Source: Ascaphus truei
Taxonomy: Eukaryota; Chordata; Amphibia; Anura; Ascaphidae
NCBI GenBank assembly: GCA_036426205.1
Contig: CM071568.1
Coordinates: 52,101,066 to 52,165,065 of the forward strand
Reading direction: 5' to 3'
DNA length: 64,000 bases
Shown here: positions 1-12,841 of the stretch, piece after piece
Position numbering within the stretch: the first letter of the stretch is position 1
How the letters are laid out: each line of letters starts with the position of its first letter
Notes under the pieces: generated by a model
What the model was told of the DNA's origin: nothing
Database searches by the model: none
The model's input: the letters and a program-made list of their open reading frames with translations, nothing else
Made by a program: the position numbers and the translations under genes

Positions 1-598
1 TCATGTCATTATAATGCGCATAAGTGTCTGGTATCTTTGAAGAGACATTTATTTCCTGTCAATAAAAAAGGTCTTGACAGTGGTGCCTCCCACAGAGTTC
101 AGCATAGACTATGTAGGAGGTAATTAGATCACTTTTATTGGAGCTGTGTTAGGTGCCTATTGGGAAGGGATAGCATTCAACAACATTACATAAATAGTGT
201 ATTAAACATTTACAACCAACACAACAAAGAAAACACATGCAAACATAATGTTCCCACTTTTTATCATTGACGTTGTTTGGATAGAAAGACTGGTAGATCT
301 GGCTTACATATGGGGATTTTCAGCTGTCTACTATGCGGGTATGTACTAAGGCAATTTTAGAGCAATGGAGTCATTTTCATATTACCCAATGGGCATTAGA
401 TTGTGATTTGGAGAGTTTTGAAAGGGAGAGTTACATGGCACACATATTGCAATGATAAGTATCACATTATTGGCCTCTGGTCGTTATATTTACTCCTTTC
501 AATTTGCATTAAAAAAATCTGATTTATGACAATTTGCATCAGATTATGCAACTGTGTCAAAACACACTTTTTCTGCTCCAAAACAACCTTAGCACATA
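1..598. other. Upstream non-coding DNA
   Basis: AT-rich sequence with no open frame, repeat or RNA gene that I can recognise. It lies upstream of the runx1t1 first coding exon and ends at the TA that borders the first MITE. Confidence 0.5.
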
Positions 599-1155
599 GG
601 GGCCCATTCTCGTAGCTCTGAAGTGTGACAAAGTGCTTCTAAAGTGCCCTTTAGAAGCGGATTGGCATGCTTTGCTATTCTGTATAAACCCTTCTCGCAT
701 GTCCAATCTGCGTCTCAGAGGCTTTTTTACAAGCGGTCCCAGTCTTGCTCTGCCAATCTGATCAGTTTGTCAAAAAGCCTCCAACTAGCATTTTTTTTTA
801 CAAAACTGCAATTCACGTAGCTCTGTTGTGCAAACAGCATCTAAAAACTCACCTTTTTTTCACGCACCTAAAGGTCTGTGAGATTGGTACTGCGAGTTTC
901 ATACTGAGCCTGAAATATGAGTTTGGCTGAGAGAGTAAAACCCATAAGTCAGACTGGGGAGGGAGTTAGCAGCACCTCAGGCCATTCTGCTTCTAAAGCA
1001 AGTACAATCCGGGCGTTTTGGTTGTAAAACCGTGCGGTATGTCACTTTTTATAGAAGCGGTTTAGAAGATGCGATTTGCAATCGATGGTAAGGTTTTTTT
1101 TCTCACATTTCATTCCCCTACCTCTGAACAACTTCGGAGCAGCGAGAATAGGCCC
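599..1155. mobile_element. Non-autonomous DNA transposon (MITE) with inverted ends
   Basis: The left end reads GGGGCCCATTCTCG and the right end, read on the other strand, GGGCCTATTCTCG. Similarity continues inward (GCTCTGAAGTG against GCTCCGAAGTT). TA stands directly outside both ends (597-598 and 1156-1157), as expected for a TA or TWA target duplication. The interior has no transposase frame; the short open frames are chance. A Harbinger-type or Tc1/mariner-type family is possible, and the ends alone do not decide it. Confidence 0.65.
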
Positions 1156-1157
1156 TA

Positions 1158-3340
1158 CTATCTGTGAAGGTAGCTGAAAAGACTGTACAGTAATAAATGA
1201 TGTATGTTGTTTAACTTTCCCACAATCCTTTATTCTGTTTGGGTTTTCTATACACTGAAATGTGGGAAATATTAGCAGCATTATTCGAAGAGATCAATTT
1301 ACATAAAAGAGATAGTGAGTGAGAATATTGTACAAAATTATAGTGATGGAAAAGCTGATTCTTGTGCATATCCATGCATCTTTCTTTTACATTAACAAAC
1401 CTGACCTTTCTTGATATGTCTGAGACGAGAATGTTTTTAACTGTGAAAATGTGTCCACATTTTCAACAACCTGATTTAAGCTCTGTCATCTGTAGCTTAT
1501 GTTAAGGTTCATTTCTATCTTAGGGAAAAGAGAAACAATTTTGCAACTGCCTTACTCTGATAATGAGTTCTACCAATTATTCATATTCATGTTCAAGGGT
1601 AAATGATGAGCACTACATGCTAATATGTATACATGGAAATGCATTATATCTATTGAATTTTACTACTCTAAGAAGGAAACCACTCACCGGCATTTTTGAA
1701 GATTTTAGATGTAATATTTAAAGGTTTGTTTTATCACCCTGCAATGCTAAGATGATGTTCTCAGTAAGGCACATTTCTCCTAAAATAAATGATAGTTTGG
1801 AAATAATAATGTATTAACCCATTTGCTGCATTGTAATGCGCTGCAGGTCTCCGTGGCCGCAAACACTTTCAACATAACAGCGAAGCTAAGCATCATTTCT
1901 GCTTTTAGATAAATCAATAACTTCAGAACCTAAGACAGGGCACATTGGCCCATATTTACTAAGTAGTGTTATTCCATACGATACCTTTCAGTACTGGAAG
2001 GCACCTTATGTCATTGATACCTTATGTACACATGGTTTTATATCTAGAACCTGATTAAGGGAATTTAGAGAGGTATCACACATACCAGATCAAATATAAC
2101 AGATCAAAGACTAATCTTATGTTAGTCAACATGTTACATATACATATATAACATTGTCTGCTACTAATATATGCCACTGTATGGGCCAAGTATTACGTAA
2201 TGTTTATAGACAGCTCAACCACCCCATCATAGAATAATTGGAGCCTATGTATATTACAAAGTAATTGTTAATTTATTTGTCTTATGGTTCATTCCCGCTG
2301 ACGTATGATGGATATGAAGGAACTGTTGCAGAAATGATGCATCACTGAGAAACACAAAAGGAAACGGTGGCCACTTTTTAGTATCTGGGATTTTGGTTAT
2401 CAGGTCCTATCTTAAATATATCTTAAGGCAACTAAGACTCATTGCCATACAGGCAGCTTTGGGGAATGTTGTTTCACAATCATAATGGATCTGGGGGCGT
2501 GAAAATGATATGCTACATATTTACAAAATATTAACACTGGTTGATGTTGCACAGTTGGCTGCGAAAGTGTTATTTTTATTATCTCTGGATATGCAAAGCG
2601 CTTGTCATTGATTAAAGAGAGTAATTGTTGGCCTCCATACATTGATTGCTTTTCCAGCAACAGGAAAGCCTGAATTTCCTCGTGCAAAAGTTTCCATTCA
2701 AAAGACACTGTCTGATGTAGCAGTTTTTTTTCTTTCTGGAACAGTGTGCTCCTACAGCATTAATGGGCCTTGCCCCACACAGAGCTCTGAGAGTATTGTA
2801 ACACTGCTAGCTGATCCCAGGTCAGTATGATGCGTGAAATCAATTTATTTGAATCTCTTTGCCTCTATAGGAATTTGGCTGTATGCCAGTTGTTTTCATT
2901 TAATGTTCTTTGTGTTGAACACAGACAAGCAGGACTGCTTTTGTATTTTTCTCTATGTTAGTTGCTGTCTGTTCTAGCCCATATTATATTCAATGATCTT
3001 TGAGTTGTAAAGAGAATTGATTTTGTATTACTGTGAATGATTAGGGTGAAATTAAATTGAAAATGAATACATGTACGAACCATTGGCCAATTTACTATTC
3101 ACAAATCATTTTACTGTGTTACCCTGAAGAATAGAGCCCAAGAGAACATGGCTTAAGGTTCAGTCATTTTTTACATATATTTTCAGGTGAGAAAGGAATC
3201 ATTTGTTTACTACAATTTTACATCGTTAGATAAAAATGATCTTGTGCAGTAAAAAAAAAGGTGTTTATAGTATGATAAGCAATGTTATGAATATTGGTCA
3301 TAAAAGAATATTTACATATATATATATATATATTATAATT
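1158..3340. other. Upstream non-coding DNA
   Basis: No coding exon or RNA gene seen. One weak candidate element is present: TTGGCCCATA at 1945 and its reverse complement ending at 2189 could be the ends of a 245 bp MITE, but I see no clear target duplication. A short AT run (about 3315-3335) precedes the L2 tail. Confidence 0.4.
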
Positions 3341-3405
3341 CTCTGTACTGTATTGTCTCTTGGAAAGTGCTGAGTACATCTGTGGGTGCTATATAAATAA
3401 AGATA
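3341..3405 (+). mobile_element. L2-type LINE 3' tail fragment
   Basis: The stretch ending GGGTGCTATATAAATAAAG followed by ATATACATACAT is the typical 3' end of an L2 LINE. It matches the end of the longer L2 copy at about 50965-51000 in this window (GGCGCTATATAAATAAAG). Only the last 65 bases remain, the common outcome of extreme 5' truncation. Confidence 0.6.
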
Positions 3406-3522
3406 TACATACATATATATCCACATCAACACTGAATGAGACTCATCAATAGCTATTGATACCAACTTGAGTCGGTTAAGTAGTATTACAAGTAAACTAC
3501 AGTTCGTGGGATGAAGAAATTA

Positions 3523-3935
3523 GGTCTGTTCTATACTGTGAGCGTGGCAGTTATAGGTGGCTGAGGTTAGTCAGCCTTTCTATAATAGGACCGCGCGTGC
3601 ACGGCAGTAAGCATGCATCCGGCCAACAACGGGGAAGATGGGGAAAATAAAGATTTCGCGCCGCAAACGCTGCTTAAATGTGTGTGTGTATGGATGCATG
3701 TGTATGTATGTGTGCCTGCACAATGTTAACAAATATTTTATTTTACCAATGTGTTTTTTTTAATAAATAATAAATGACACACACATACATACACATACAC
3801 ACACACACACACAAACACACATAAACACACAGCACCTTCTCATAGCTCGCAGCTCACAGCATACACACAAAAAGCGTGCGGCACGTGCATGCGCGTTCAC
3901 ACAGGCACACGGCCGCACACAGTATATTACAAGCC
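3523..3935. mobile_element. Harbinger-like MITE with TTA target duplication
   Basis: TTA flanks both ends (3520-3522 and 3936-3938). The ends pair as GGTCTGTTCTATACTGTG and, on the other strand, GGCTTGTAATATACTGTG. A 3 bp TWA duplication is characteristic of PIF/Harbinger elements. The interior holds a CA/TG-rich stretch with CpG-rich arms on each side and no transposase. It is the same family as the element at 37671-38147: both share GTGCCGCAC, CTTTTTGTGTGT and CGCGCGTGC blocks. It must have been moved by a transposase encoded elsewhere. Confidence 0.75.
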
Positions 3936-3938
3936 TTA

Positions 3939-5222
3939 GTTAGGTTAACCTACAATGTTTGACTCCTGTTACCATCACTTACTGAAGTATGTGCTTCACA
4001 AAGCAAGTATTAAAAAACATTAAATATGTTCATTTAACATATCTTTATTACGGAGGAGAAATATTAATTACACCCATACTGTCTAAAAAAAAAATAATCT
4101 TTACCTCCTGCCAATAACAGAACTTCAAGTTCTCCAAGTGTTTATTGAAGAAATAATTGTGAAATACAGGTGTAGCAGCTTCTCTTTCATGTATTTAATA
4201 AGAACTGTAACAGTAAATACAATTCAGGGTATCAAATAGTAATTATGACACACACACAGCAGCCTTCCAACAATCACTTCATTAAAGCCTATCTTGGTGT
4301 CTATCAGTATCCTCTTTGAAGTGCGAAAGTGGTATTTGGGTAGAGATGTGCAACCTTTATGCAAAAGTTGGGAAACGCAGAAAAAAATTGCAGGGTTGTT
4401 TGCAAAAAAAAAATTAGACATAAAAAAAAAACCGCCCAGGTCACATTGGTTATGTGACCTCAATTTTTTGATGTAATTAAATTAAGGAAAATTTAATCTT
4501 AAAAAAATGGCAATTCACTTAATTTTTCAAAAAGACACAATGTTCAATATTTTTTTTTACCATTAAAATCCGTTTGCGAAATTGCTAAATTGCTCTTGAC
4601 AAAAAAACACTTTTAGCCTGAAATGTTGAGTCTCTTTTGTCATGGTGTCAGCCTGGTATATTTTTGATCATCTTTTATATTGGAATGCAGGGTTTTTGTG
4701 TACTTGTTTTACTTTTTGTATCTTTTCTAAATGTCTGAAGTTATTTGTAGAGCTTTATTGTTGTATAGCAAAGATTAATATTATATATGTCCAATACAAA
4801 TATTAAATATATTAACTGATCTTTATTTTTTCTTTTGTTGCAACAGTCCCTTCATTTTTGCATTGATTTATATTAGTGACAGAGGGGGAATTCCACTTGA
4901 ACTTTGTGTCGTTTTCTATTTTGCAAAAAAAGTATAATAACACTAATGTTTGCCCTCTAGAGTGGCAAACTAGTGTGTGTATTTCTCATTTTGTATGGGA
5001 TATTATAAAAACCACATTGTTTTCTTCATTTCCCCAAACTGTCCAGCTTTGACAGCTCCAGATCATGAGGTCCTGGACTAGCCCCGATGCATACAATGTA
5101 CATCTCCCATTCTAGTGCTGAAACAGCACTGAGCTCCATGGGGAATTACAGCTCATAAACAAGGCTGTCTCTGATAATCTGGAGCCATATGGTCGTCCTA
5201 CACTAAACCCATTTCACATAAC
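3939..5222. other. Upstream non-coding DNA
   Basis: AT-rich, with several poly-A and poly-T runs. No coding, RNA or repeat feature recognised. Confidence 0.45.
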
Positions 5223-5420
5223 CATCTAACCACACTGGAAAACCCGCCCACTGATTGAAAATGTGCAGTGGATCTGCATACTGCTGATTTTTATGTGTGT
5301 ACCTAAGGGAATGGGCTTAACTCCTTCATAGCCAAGCTCATCTAACCACAACTAGCAACCTCCCCCCAATGATTGCAAATGTGCTATCATTATGGATCTA
5401 CATACTGGTGACATGTTAGC
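5223..5420. repeat. Diverged tandem duplication, about 120 bp
   Basis: Two adjacent copies share CATCTAACCACA, TGATTG.AAATGTGC and GGATCT.CATACTG blocks, offset by 116 to 124 bases. They are clearly diverged, so this is an old local duplication. No function is evident. Confidence 0.5.
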
Positions 5421-5594
5421 CTGTAGGGGACATTAACATGTTCCCTGCCAGAAACCTCTCGTAGACGAATGGGTTAAGAAAAAGTAGGGGGGGAGAGCGA
5501 ACAACAACAAAAACATGCTTTTCTACGTGATCTTTGTATTATCCCCATGAACGTGGGACTGTCACTAGCAGAAGGCGTGATCAGTGAGCATTGG

Positions 5595-6105
5595 GTTTCA
5601 AGGGCTGGGCTTGGAAGGGGGGGGGGGAGGTTAGGGTCGGGCTTGGAGAGGGGGCCGATTGGGGGGGTGGGCTTGGAAGGGGGAGGTGGGGGCTGCGCTG
5701 GGCTTGGAAGGGGGAGGTGGGGGCTGGGCTTGGAAGGGGGAGGTGGGGGCTGGGCTGGGCTTGGAAGGGGAGAGGTGGGGCCTGGGCTGGGTGGTCGAAG
5801 GGGATGGGTGGGGTGGATGGGCTTGAAAGGGGTGGGGGCGCTGTCCATGGAAGGGGAGGTGGGGCTTAGGTGGGGCCTGGGCGTGGAAGGGGAAGGTGGG
5901 GGCTGAGCTTGGAAGGGGAAGGTGGGGGCTGAGCTTGGAAGGGGAAGGTGGGGGCTGGGCTTGGAAGGGGAAGGTGGGGGCTGGGCTTGGAAGGGGAAGG
6001 TGGGTGCTGGGCTTGGAAGGTGGGGGCTGGGCTTGGAAGGGGAAGGTGGGGCTGGGCTTGGAAGGGGAAGGTGGGGGCTGGGCTTGGAGGGGGAGGTGGG
6101 GGATG
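5595..6105. repeat. G-rich minisatellite, about 26 bp unit
   Basis: Roughly 19 units built on GGGCTTGGAAGGGGAAGGTG plus a run of G. The left half is more variable (GGGGGAGGTGGGGGCT); the right half (5880-6080) is almost perfect, which suggests recent expansion there. The + strand is dense in G-runs of 4 to 5, so G-quadruplex formation is plausible. Long proline-rich or glycine-rich frames across it on both strands are artefacts of the repeat. Confidence 0.9.
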
Positions 6106-6480
6106 TGCTGCCTGCTGCAGGCTGCTCTTGCGGAAGCTGATAGGCAGAACATTGGAGCCGAGGCTCCGGGGTCAGATCCATGCACGCGAGCCCGGCTTCC
6201 TTGTTTTAATTAGCTGAAGAGCAAAACATCCCGGCAGAGGGTGTGTGAACGCGCGGTATCTCGGGCTGCAGGGCGCTGATCACACATCCTGCACGGCCAG
6301 CCCTGCCGGTTCCTGACAGCGGGCTATCTCTGCACCGCCTGCTGCTGGGTTCCTGCCATTCACTGGGGCCCATTGTGTGCAGCAGGGCTGGGTCAGGAAT
6401 GGCAGGTCCCTGCTGCCTGGGGCTGCTCTCTCTCCTACACCCTCCTCTGAGCGTTGACAGACATAGGTTGAACCTCAGAC
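6106..6480. promoter_or_regulatory. GC-rich, CpG-containing block, candidate distal promoter or CpG island
   Basis: Directly after the minisatellite the sequence becomes single-copy, GC-rich and relatively rich in CpG (CACGCGAGCCCGG, GAACGCGCGG), in sharp contrast to the AT-rich surroundings. It is about 6.8 kb upstream of the first runx1t1 coding exon. An upstream alternative promoter of this gene is possible, since mammalian RUNX1T1 uses several first exons. I cannot identify a first exon or a TATA box, so the call is tentative. Confidence 0.3.
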
Positions 6481-9233
6481 CAAACTCATACTTTGGCACT
6501 TGCCCAGTGGTTGACGTGTCATTCAGTAGGTGGTCCTGTGTTTGAATGGGGGGGGGGGGGGGACATTGCAAAGCAGGGTTAAAAAAAACAAGCGATGGGG
6601 TGTTGTGAACAGGGAAAGAAGTGATACTAATGATCTGCTCATATTTTGTCATATCTCGACTATCTAATAATGTAATAGCATTGTTTTTCCTCTAACCTCT
6701 CAATTGCTAGAGGGACATGTACACACAATGGGTTTGCATCATATTACTGGCTACTTTGTCAGTAAAAGGTCATTCCCCCAAATTCCACTTATTTGCCATA
6801 ATCAGCTCCATGTTCTTGGTCCCATGGACTTTCAATAAATGGTGGTTTTTCAATAAATGGTCTTACCGAAGTCACATGTGTATTCTCTTAAAATACATTA
6901 TTTTATTTCAAGGACTACCAAATATAACTTATTTTGATTGTCTTGTGCTAAAATGACACCTATGTTTCTATCAAAGTCTCTCTACTGCATTATTGGTTAG
7001 ATTTAAAAAAAAACCTGAACACTGCCTTCAATTGGATTATATTCTTTATTAAATCAGGTGCAATCTATATTACAGCAGGGAGCCTTCTATAAACAGTCTT
7101 TAAAAGCTGCAGTGGGGTCTCACATACTGAAGGCGGGATTGCTATTATCATGGTTACTACATGGCTCACATCTCCCCTTATTCCTTCCTGAAATATTGAG
7201 ACTGAAGCACTTCAGGGATCTGTATGTGACCAAGTAGCATGTCACAGTGGATCTGCCAATAATCTATAGGTGCAGCACCATTGTTTGTGTTAAATATTTT
7301 TCAAAGTAGACACGTTTAGTAATTTTACAATCAAATATAGGTAAAACTCCTTGTACTTTATACAATGAACGTAAGGGCACATTTAAAATCAATTAATTTT
7401 TATTTTTTGTTCATTAAATACAGTTGTACAGTTTTTGTGATTTATTAATACGCTTTGCTATGTGACTTGGACATTTCTATCGCTGCGTATTTGCTCCACC
7501 TTGTGGATCCTGCAAAAAATGTATTGCTATAGGAGCAATTAAATGTCATAAATTCCCATTGAAATCTACCAAATACGATAAAAACGATTTATATTATTGA
7601 GTTTGCACGCCAGTATTTTAGAATATATGTTATGAACATGTTCATCTGTTTGTTTTTTACTTTGTGACACTGCAAAGGTATTGGATGCTGCCTGATTGGT
7701 TATTATGCTCTAATATACAACATTTGGATTTTGGCATCTTCACTAGAGCGTTGTTTAGAGAATAGGACACACAGATTGGGGTTTGCTTATATATTTATAC
7801 TGACGTTCACTTTTTGGGGAAAACATTGTGACATATATTGATTATAGACCATGGCACCTTTTCTCCAGAGCCCAGTTATTAGGGCACTGCATTTTCTTTC
7901 TGATGATTGTATTCAGTCTTTATTATACGAATAAAATCCTTGGAATAATAGACACAAGAAAAATATCAATATTTGAGTATCTTACTGAATGATATGCATC
8001 ATGCAAAAACATCCAATATAATGTGGATTAAGCGATGCTTTAAATTGCTATGTTTTGTTACTTAGTTAAGCTTCATTTTATAGCACTAGATCCGAGCACA
8101 GCTCTTACAGGCCACTTTCATCTCCCACAAGATGATTCTGTAAAAATATTGCCTTGTCTGCAGACAACTTGTCACTGCCAAGGACTCCAATGCTTTTATT
8201 CGTAGTCAAATGACTGTTGCTATAAACGAACAACACCCCCAATAATTCTCACTGGGATCTTTAAAAAATATATTAATGTTCAAGCTGGAATGGCTCCCTG
8301 ACAGAAGGTAAAGTTTTGAAAACACATCCTCTATGTGCAAGGGATTTGGAGACCTTTTTTTTATTGTCTTAAAAATGTCATTCATAGTCCTCATTAGCAT
8401 TTATCGTTGCAAGCGTACAAGCAGAAAATGTGAAATTGGTATGTCATGAATAGCTCCACAGAGCTCTAGAGCCCTGAAATTTTGCCTGCAGTGTGGTGTG
8501 GTTTAGGCATTGAGAAAAAGCTGGCCAGATGGCAGCCAGCACACAGTAGAACTGCAGGTTTTTGTCTCTGGTGCTGAGAGGAGGGAAAGTTCACTGGAGC
8601 ATATGCAATCACCCTTGCATTTCAACAAAACTAACTCGCCATCAGTCAAAACGAAGAGTGGGTGACACTGAAACAAAAGGTTTCCAATATAATGTTATGG
8701 TCTTGTACAATGAATATAGTAGATTTAAATGCTGTCATCTCTAAAAAAAAAAAAAAAAATAGAAAAAAACTAAGCCATGTTAACATTCAATATTAAGTAC
8801 AGTAGCTCACAAAGGCAGTGCAGAATGTCCACACGGCAGCTGGGAATTGGGTCTGTGAGAGAGCAACTAGAATTGGCTGAGTTTTAGCACACACGTAAAT
8901 AGCGTTTAGTACTGATAATTTCATGGAAAGAAAACGTAATCGGGTGCATTTATTTCATAAAGAAAGCATGTTTTATTCAGTATGACATACTTAAAAGCAT
9001 GGATCGTCGTATGATATTAGTTTGATAAGACCATGTACAAGTCATTAAATGTACTAGATGAAAGCATTCTTTTCCCACACGTCTATTTTTATCTAACTAA
9101 AACAAACCGGTTGTTTTTGTATATTGTCTCATTTGTCAATTCTTGTGAGTTGTTTTTTCGGGCTCAGATTTGACCAAGATTTACTCAGAGAATAGCCAAG
9201 AAATAAAATCAGAGTGGCTATTACTGTAATGTG
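6481..9233. other. Upstream non-coding DNA
   Basis: Contains a 15-base poly-G run (about 6548-6562) and a poly-A run near 8742. No exon, RNA gene or recognisable transposon. Confidence 0.45.
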
Positions 9234-9245
9234 TTGTGTGTGTGT

Positions 9246-9295
<50 letters not shown>
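9234..9295. repeat. (TG)n microsatellite
   Basis: About 30 TG units with one TC interruption. Likely to vary in length between individuals. Confidence 0.95.
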
Positions 9296-9299
<4 letters not shown>

Positions 9300-9393
9300 A
9301 AGTGCCCATGTAAATGTACTAAATGGGAACACTACAGGTCTTTTTTTTTTTTACATTTCATACTTATCAAACAGCACTACTTAATATAGTACT

Positions 9394-9421
9394 TTGTTTG
9401 TTTCTGAACAGAAACAAACAA
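9394..9421. repeat. Perfect 13 bp hairpin
   Basis: TTGTTTGTTTCTG, a two-base AA loop, then its exact reverse complement. No element ends or terminator context are present, so its role is unknown. Confidence 0.7.
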
Positions 9422-12400
9422 GAATTATTTCAATGTGCCGTATATAATTGATTGCAATGCTGGTGTAAAGTTAGGACAGCTTCCAAAGCACTAAAAATGT
9501 GTCTACCCACCCATACAGCTTACACATTAGGTGGGTTTACCCTGTCAGTGGGATGCTTTAGGGAAACACTAATAGCTTCCAGCTAGGTGGAAAATTTGAG
9601 AGACTGAAGAAACTCAGCAAATTTGAATTTGAAAGCCCTATTGCCTCTACTTTATTTGCTAGCACTCGCCCAGAAAAGATTATTTTCCAATGTGCCAGCC
9701 TCAATTGGTAGCCAGTGGTCTGAGAGTGAAAATGGGATAAGCAAGCGAGGAAATGTGGACATTAGTGAGTCCGCCCATCCAAGCTGGTGTGCCACTTATC
9801 CCAGAAAGCCCACCCTCAGATGAGGGGGTCCTATTGGCCATTCATCAATGCTCGTTGGCTGATTATTGAGTGCCTCTGCATTCAGTTTATCAAGTCTTGC
9901 ACATTGAAAGTCAGTAAAAAAGCCTTATTCAGCTTTGTTAAAGCCAACTAGGAGTAAAATGCTCCATTTGAACCCATTTTGCCCTTGTTTTTTCACTTTG
10001 TTAATGCAGCCCTGCTTAAATGAGTGCCTTTATTTGGTCGGTTAGAATATCTGCAACTATTAATTCTCTTATATTGAATAGCTAGTGGCAGGCCGGAGCA
10101 GATGGGGTAGACAAGTATTTGGTCGGGTGTATTGCTTTCAATTAGGATCAATGAGGTTTCAGCTTCTTTTGAATTAACTCACTTAATACCCACTGTGTGA
10201 AGTCATGAATTCACAACAATGTATCACAACAGTGGGGCTTATAAGTAGAAGGGAAAGTTAGCAAGACCAGTGGAAAAGCCACCAGATACTTTCATACTCA
10301 CTGTCACTGCAGCCTTCAGTTTCTCCAGATACATTTTAATATTCTCCTTGTCCCTGCTGGTAAGTTCATTTTTACTCTGTCCACATTTGTAATATTTGTC
10401 CACTATGATATGGATGTTAGTAAGAAGTAAGATAGCATTTGGCATGTGTCTGGAAAGAACCTACAGCAAACGTGTTCATTATGATGCTTTTAAAATGTGC
10501 AGAGCACTATAAGTATACAAAACAGCCTCTTGATACCGTTCAGCTTATGAATTGAGCTCCAATTTAAACACTATAGAGTTATGTATCTGGCCACACTCTG
10601 TCTTCTGTATACAATTGGTGCAGGGTGGTAAAATCCACCCAGCACAGCCAGGCAATATCTGCACACCCCAACTCTCATCCATTTTGCCTCGGCTTTAAAA
10701 TGTTATTGTGATTGTATAAAAAAAAATACATATCAAGGAATATGTATTCATGGAGGACTGCCAAGGGGGTTGAAGTCTGCATCAGTGTATTAAATAATAA
10801 GGAGGAGGAAAAGGTATCCTTGCAGCTGGCTGGCTTGAGAAAAAGCTGAAGTAGTCTCAGATGCTCAGGCATTCTGTCAAAGTCTTTCCACAACCAGCTT
10901 CAAGGTGAGAATCTCCAGGGATTCTGCTTCTGTTGACGTGGATCAATTTAAAGTGGCAATTACTCCAGTCAGATAACAACTTAAAAAGCCTTTTATACAA
11001 GGAAAAGATACATAATCACACAGCATATGGAAGTTCAATTTTCGAAGGGATGGTTGTGGGCACTAACCGAGTCTTTTCTAGTGCAGACTGATTTATTACT
11101 TTTAATATTTTCGTGTTTTCGAATTGAATTTGGGTAGATGACTTTGCTTTGGCTTCCTACTGTGAACATTATTTGTACTATTAGTGCTATACAGAAAGGT
11201 ACAGTGCTTAACATTTTTTGTACATTTTATTTCACAATGCATGTCTCTATTTGCTGAGCATGACAGGGCAATGGGTTCTCTAATAAATATTGTATTGATG
11301 GGCACATACCATCTTTACTATAAAGCCCACTGCTGCGTACACCTCTCCCCATGCCACTGAAATGTCTCAGGAGCAAACTCAGGACAAGAGGACATCTAAT
11401 CACGAGGATGAACAAAAAGAATGGGTTGGTAAAAGGGGTTTAATATAGCATATGTGACAGGCTGGAAGGAATAATTACCACTGGTGTTAGGCTTTACATG
11501 TGAAATGGGTCTGGCAATAATAGATGTTAAGGTGTCATAGGGAGCAGTTCTTAGGGATGTCTTGCGGACTGGATATTAAAGCAGAATTGCCTGCTCTGTA
11601 TACACGGATTCCTGCGATGGAGGAAGACACCGTGGGAGGAGGGGACATGATGTTGGCACTGTTTAAACACATAGATCTCATTAGTGACTGTATAGAAAGG
11701 AAAGGATTGAAATTGACAAACAGCTAGTGCACTGAATCATGTAAACGATGTTTCATTTAGACGAGGCAAGAAGTGAATATGTAGAAGAAGATCAAAGGGG
11801 CATGCGAGGGTTAAGAAGCCAAAGATGGCAAAGCTTCTGTGTGTTTCAGTGAAAGGGACTTCCTGAAGATCTGGAATATAATAAGTGCCTGATCTCTCAT
11901 TGACTGATACGTATACTGGGGAAGGTACTTAAAGAGAGAGGCAGTGTGTGCTGTGCATGTGTTGCAAAGATGTTCTGCAGAGACACGGGGAAGGTTTTCC
12001 AAGGGTTATGTTCAAAGAGAGAGTTTTAAACAGCAGCTATTTTCCCGGAGCTTGGCGTTTTGTATAAGCCTGAGTGTGCCACATAAGACATGCTTGTCAG
12101 GCGTATGTTTCTCCTATGAGGTAAGGATCTGATACAAAGGACTAAAGAGGCACCGCTGAGAGGAAAATAGCCAGCCTGAGATAAAGCGCTGTAACAATGG
12201 CATGCCGTTTTATGTATCATGGTGTCCATTAAAGCTTATTAGAGAAGAGTGCATTGAACCCAGTCAGACATATGTTATTCATGGGAAAGGATAAACATTT
12301 CAGGGTGTACAAAATTCAGAATCAGGAGGACATGATTGTTAAGCTTTGAAAGGGCTTTGCAGGGAATATTTTGTTTTCATCTCCTATGGATCAGCATGCA

Positions 12401-12841
12401 AAGGTAAAAGAGTGAGCTACAAATGTTTGGAGCATATCAATACAGCATTCACAGGAGGCTAAAAGCACGGTGGTAAAATAAGTGGTCTGCTTCAGTGTGT
12501 GTGGTTTTTTTACACATGCTACTGAGAGGCGAACAAAGGGAAGGCTTTGGATACTTTTGTTCAGTGAGATAAATTGGCATATTAAAAAAATCATTAAAAA
12601 AAAAACATGTTTACATTTAAAGTGATGATTTCCACAGCCAAACAGACAAGCCTATCTTTACCAGGTGTAATGTATGTGTAAACACATTAATTGATTGTAT
12701 TTGTGGGCATGCTGAAAGATTGGCTTTAACTCACAATTGCCGATTATCAGTGCTAAAAAAAAGGAAATACAATAAAACAGGCAATCACAACAAGAAGGGT
12801 TAATTGATTTTCCTTGGTTAAAAAAAAAAAAAAAAAAAAAA
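9422..12841. other. DNA upstream of the runx1t1 leader
   Basis: No recognised coding or RNA gene. It ends with a 22-base poly-A run (about 12820-12841) next to the start of the open leader frame. Any core promoter of the first exon could lie here, but no convincing TATA or initiator was found. Confidence 0.4.

Noticed and set aside
5474..6217. Proline-rich (minus) and glycine-rich (plus) open frames
   Set aside because: Produced by the G-rich minisatellite in several frames on both strands.
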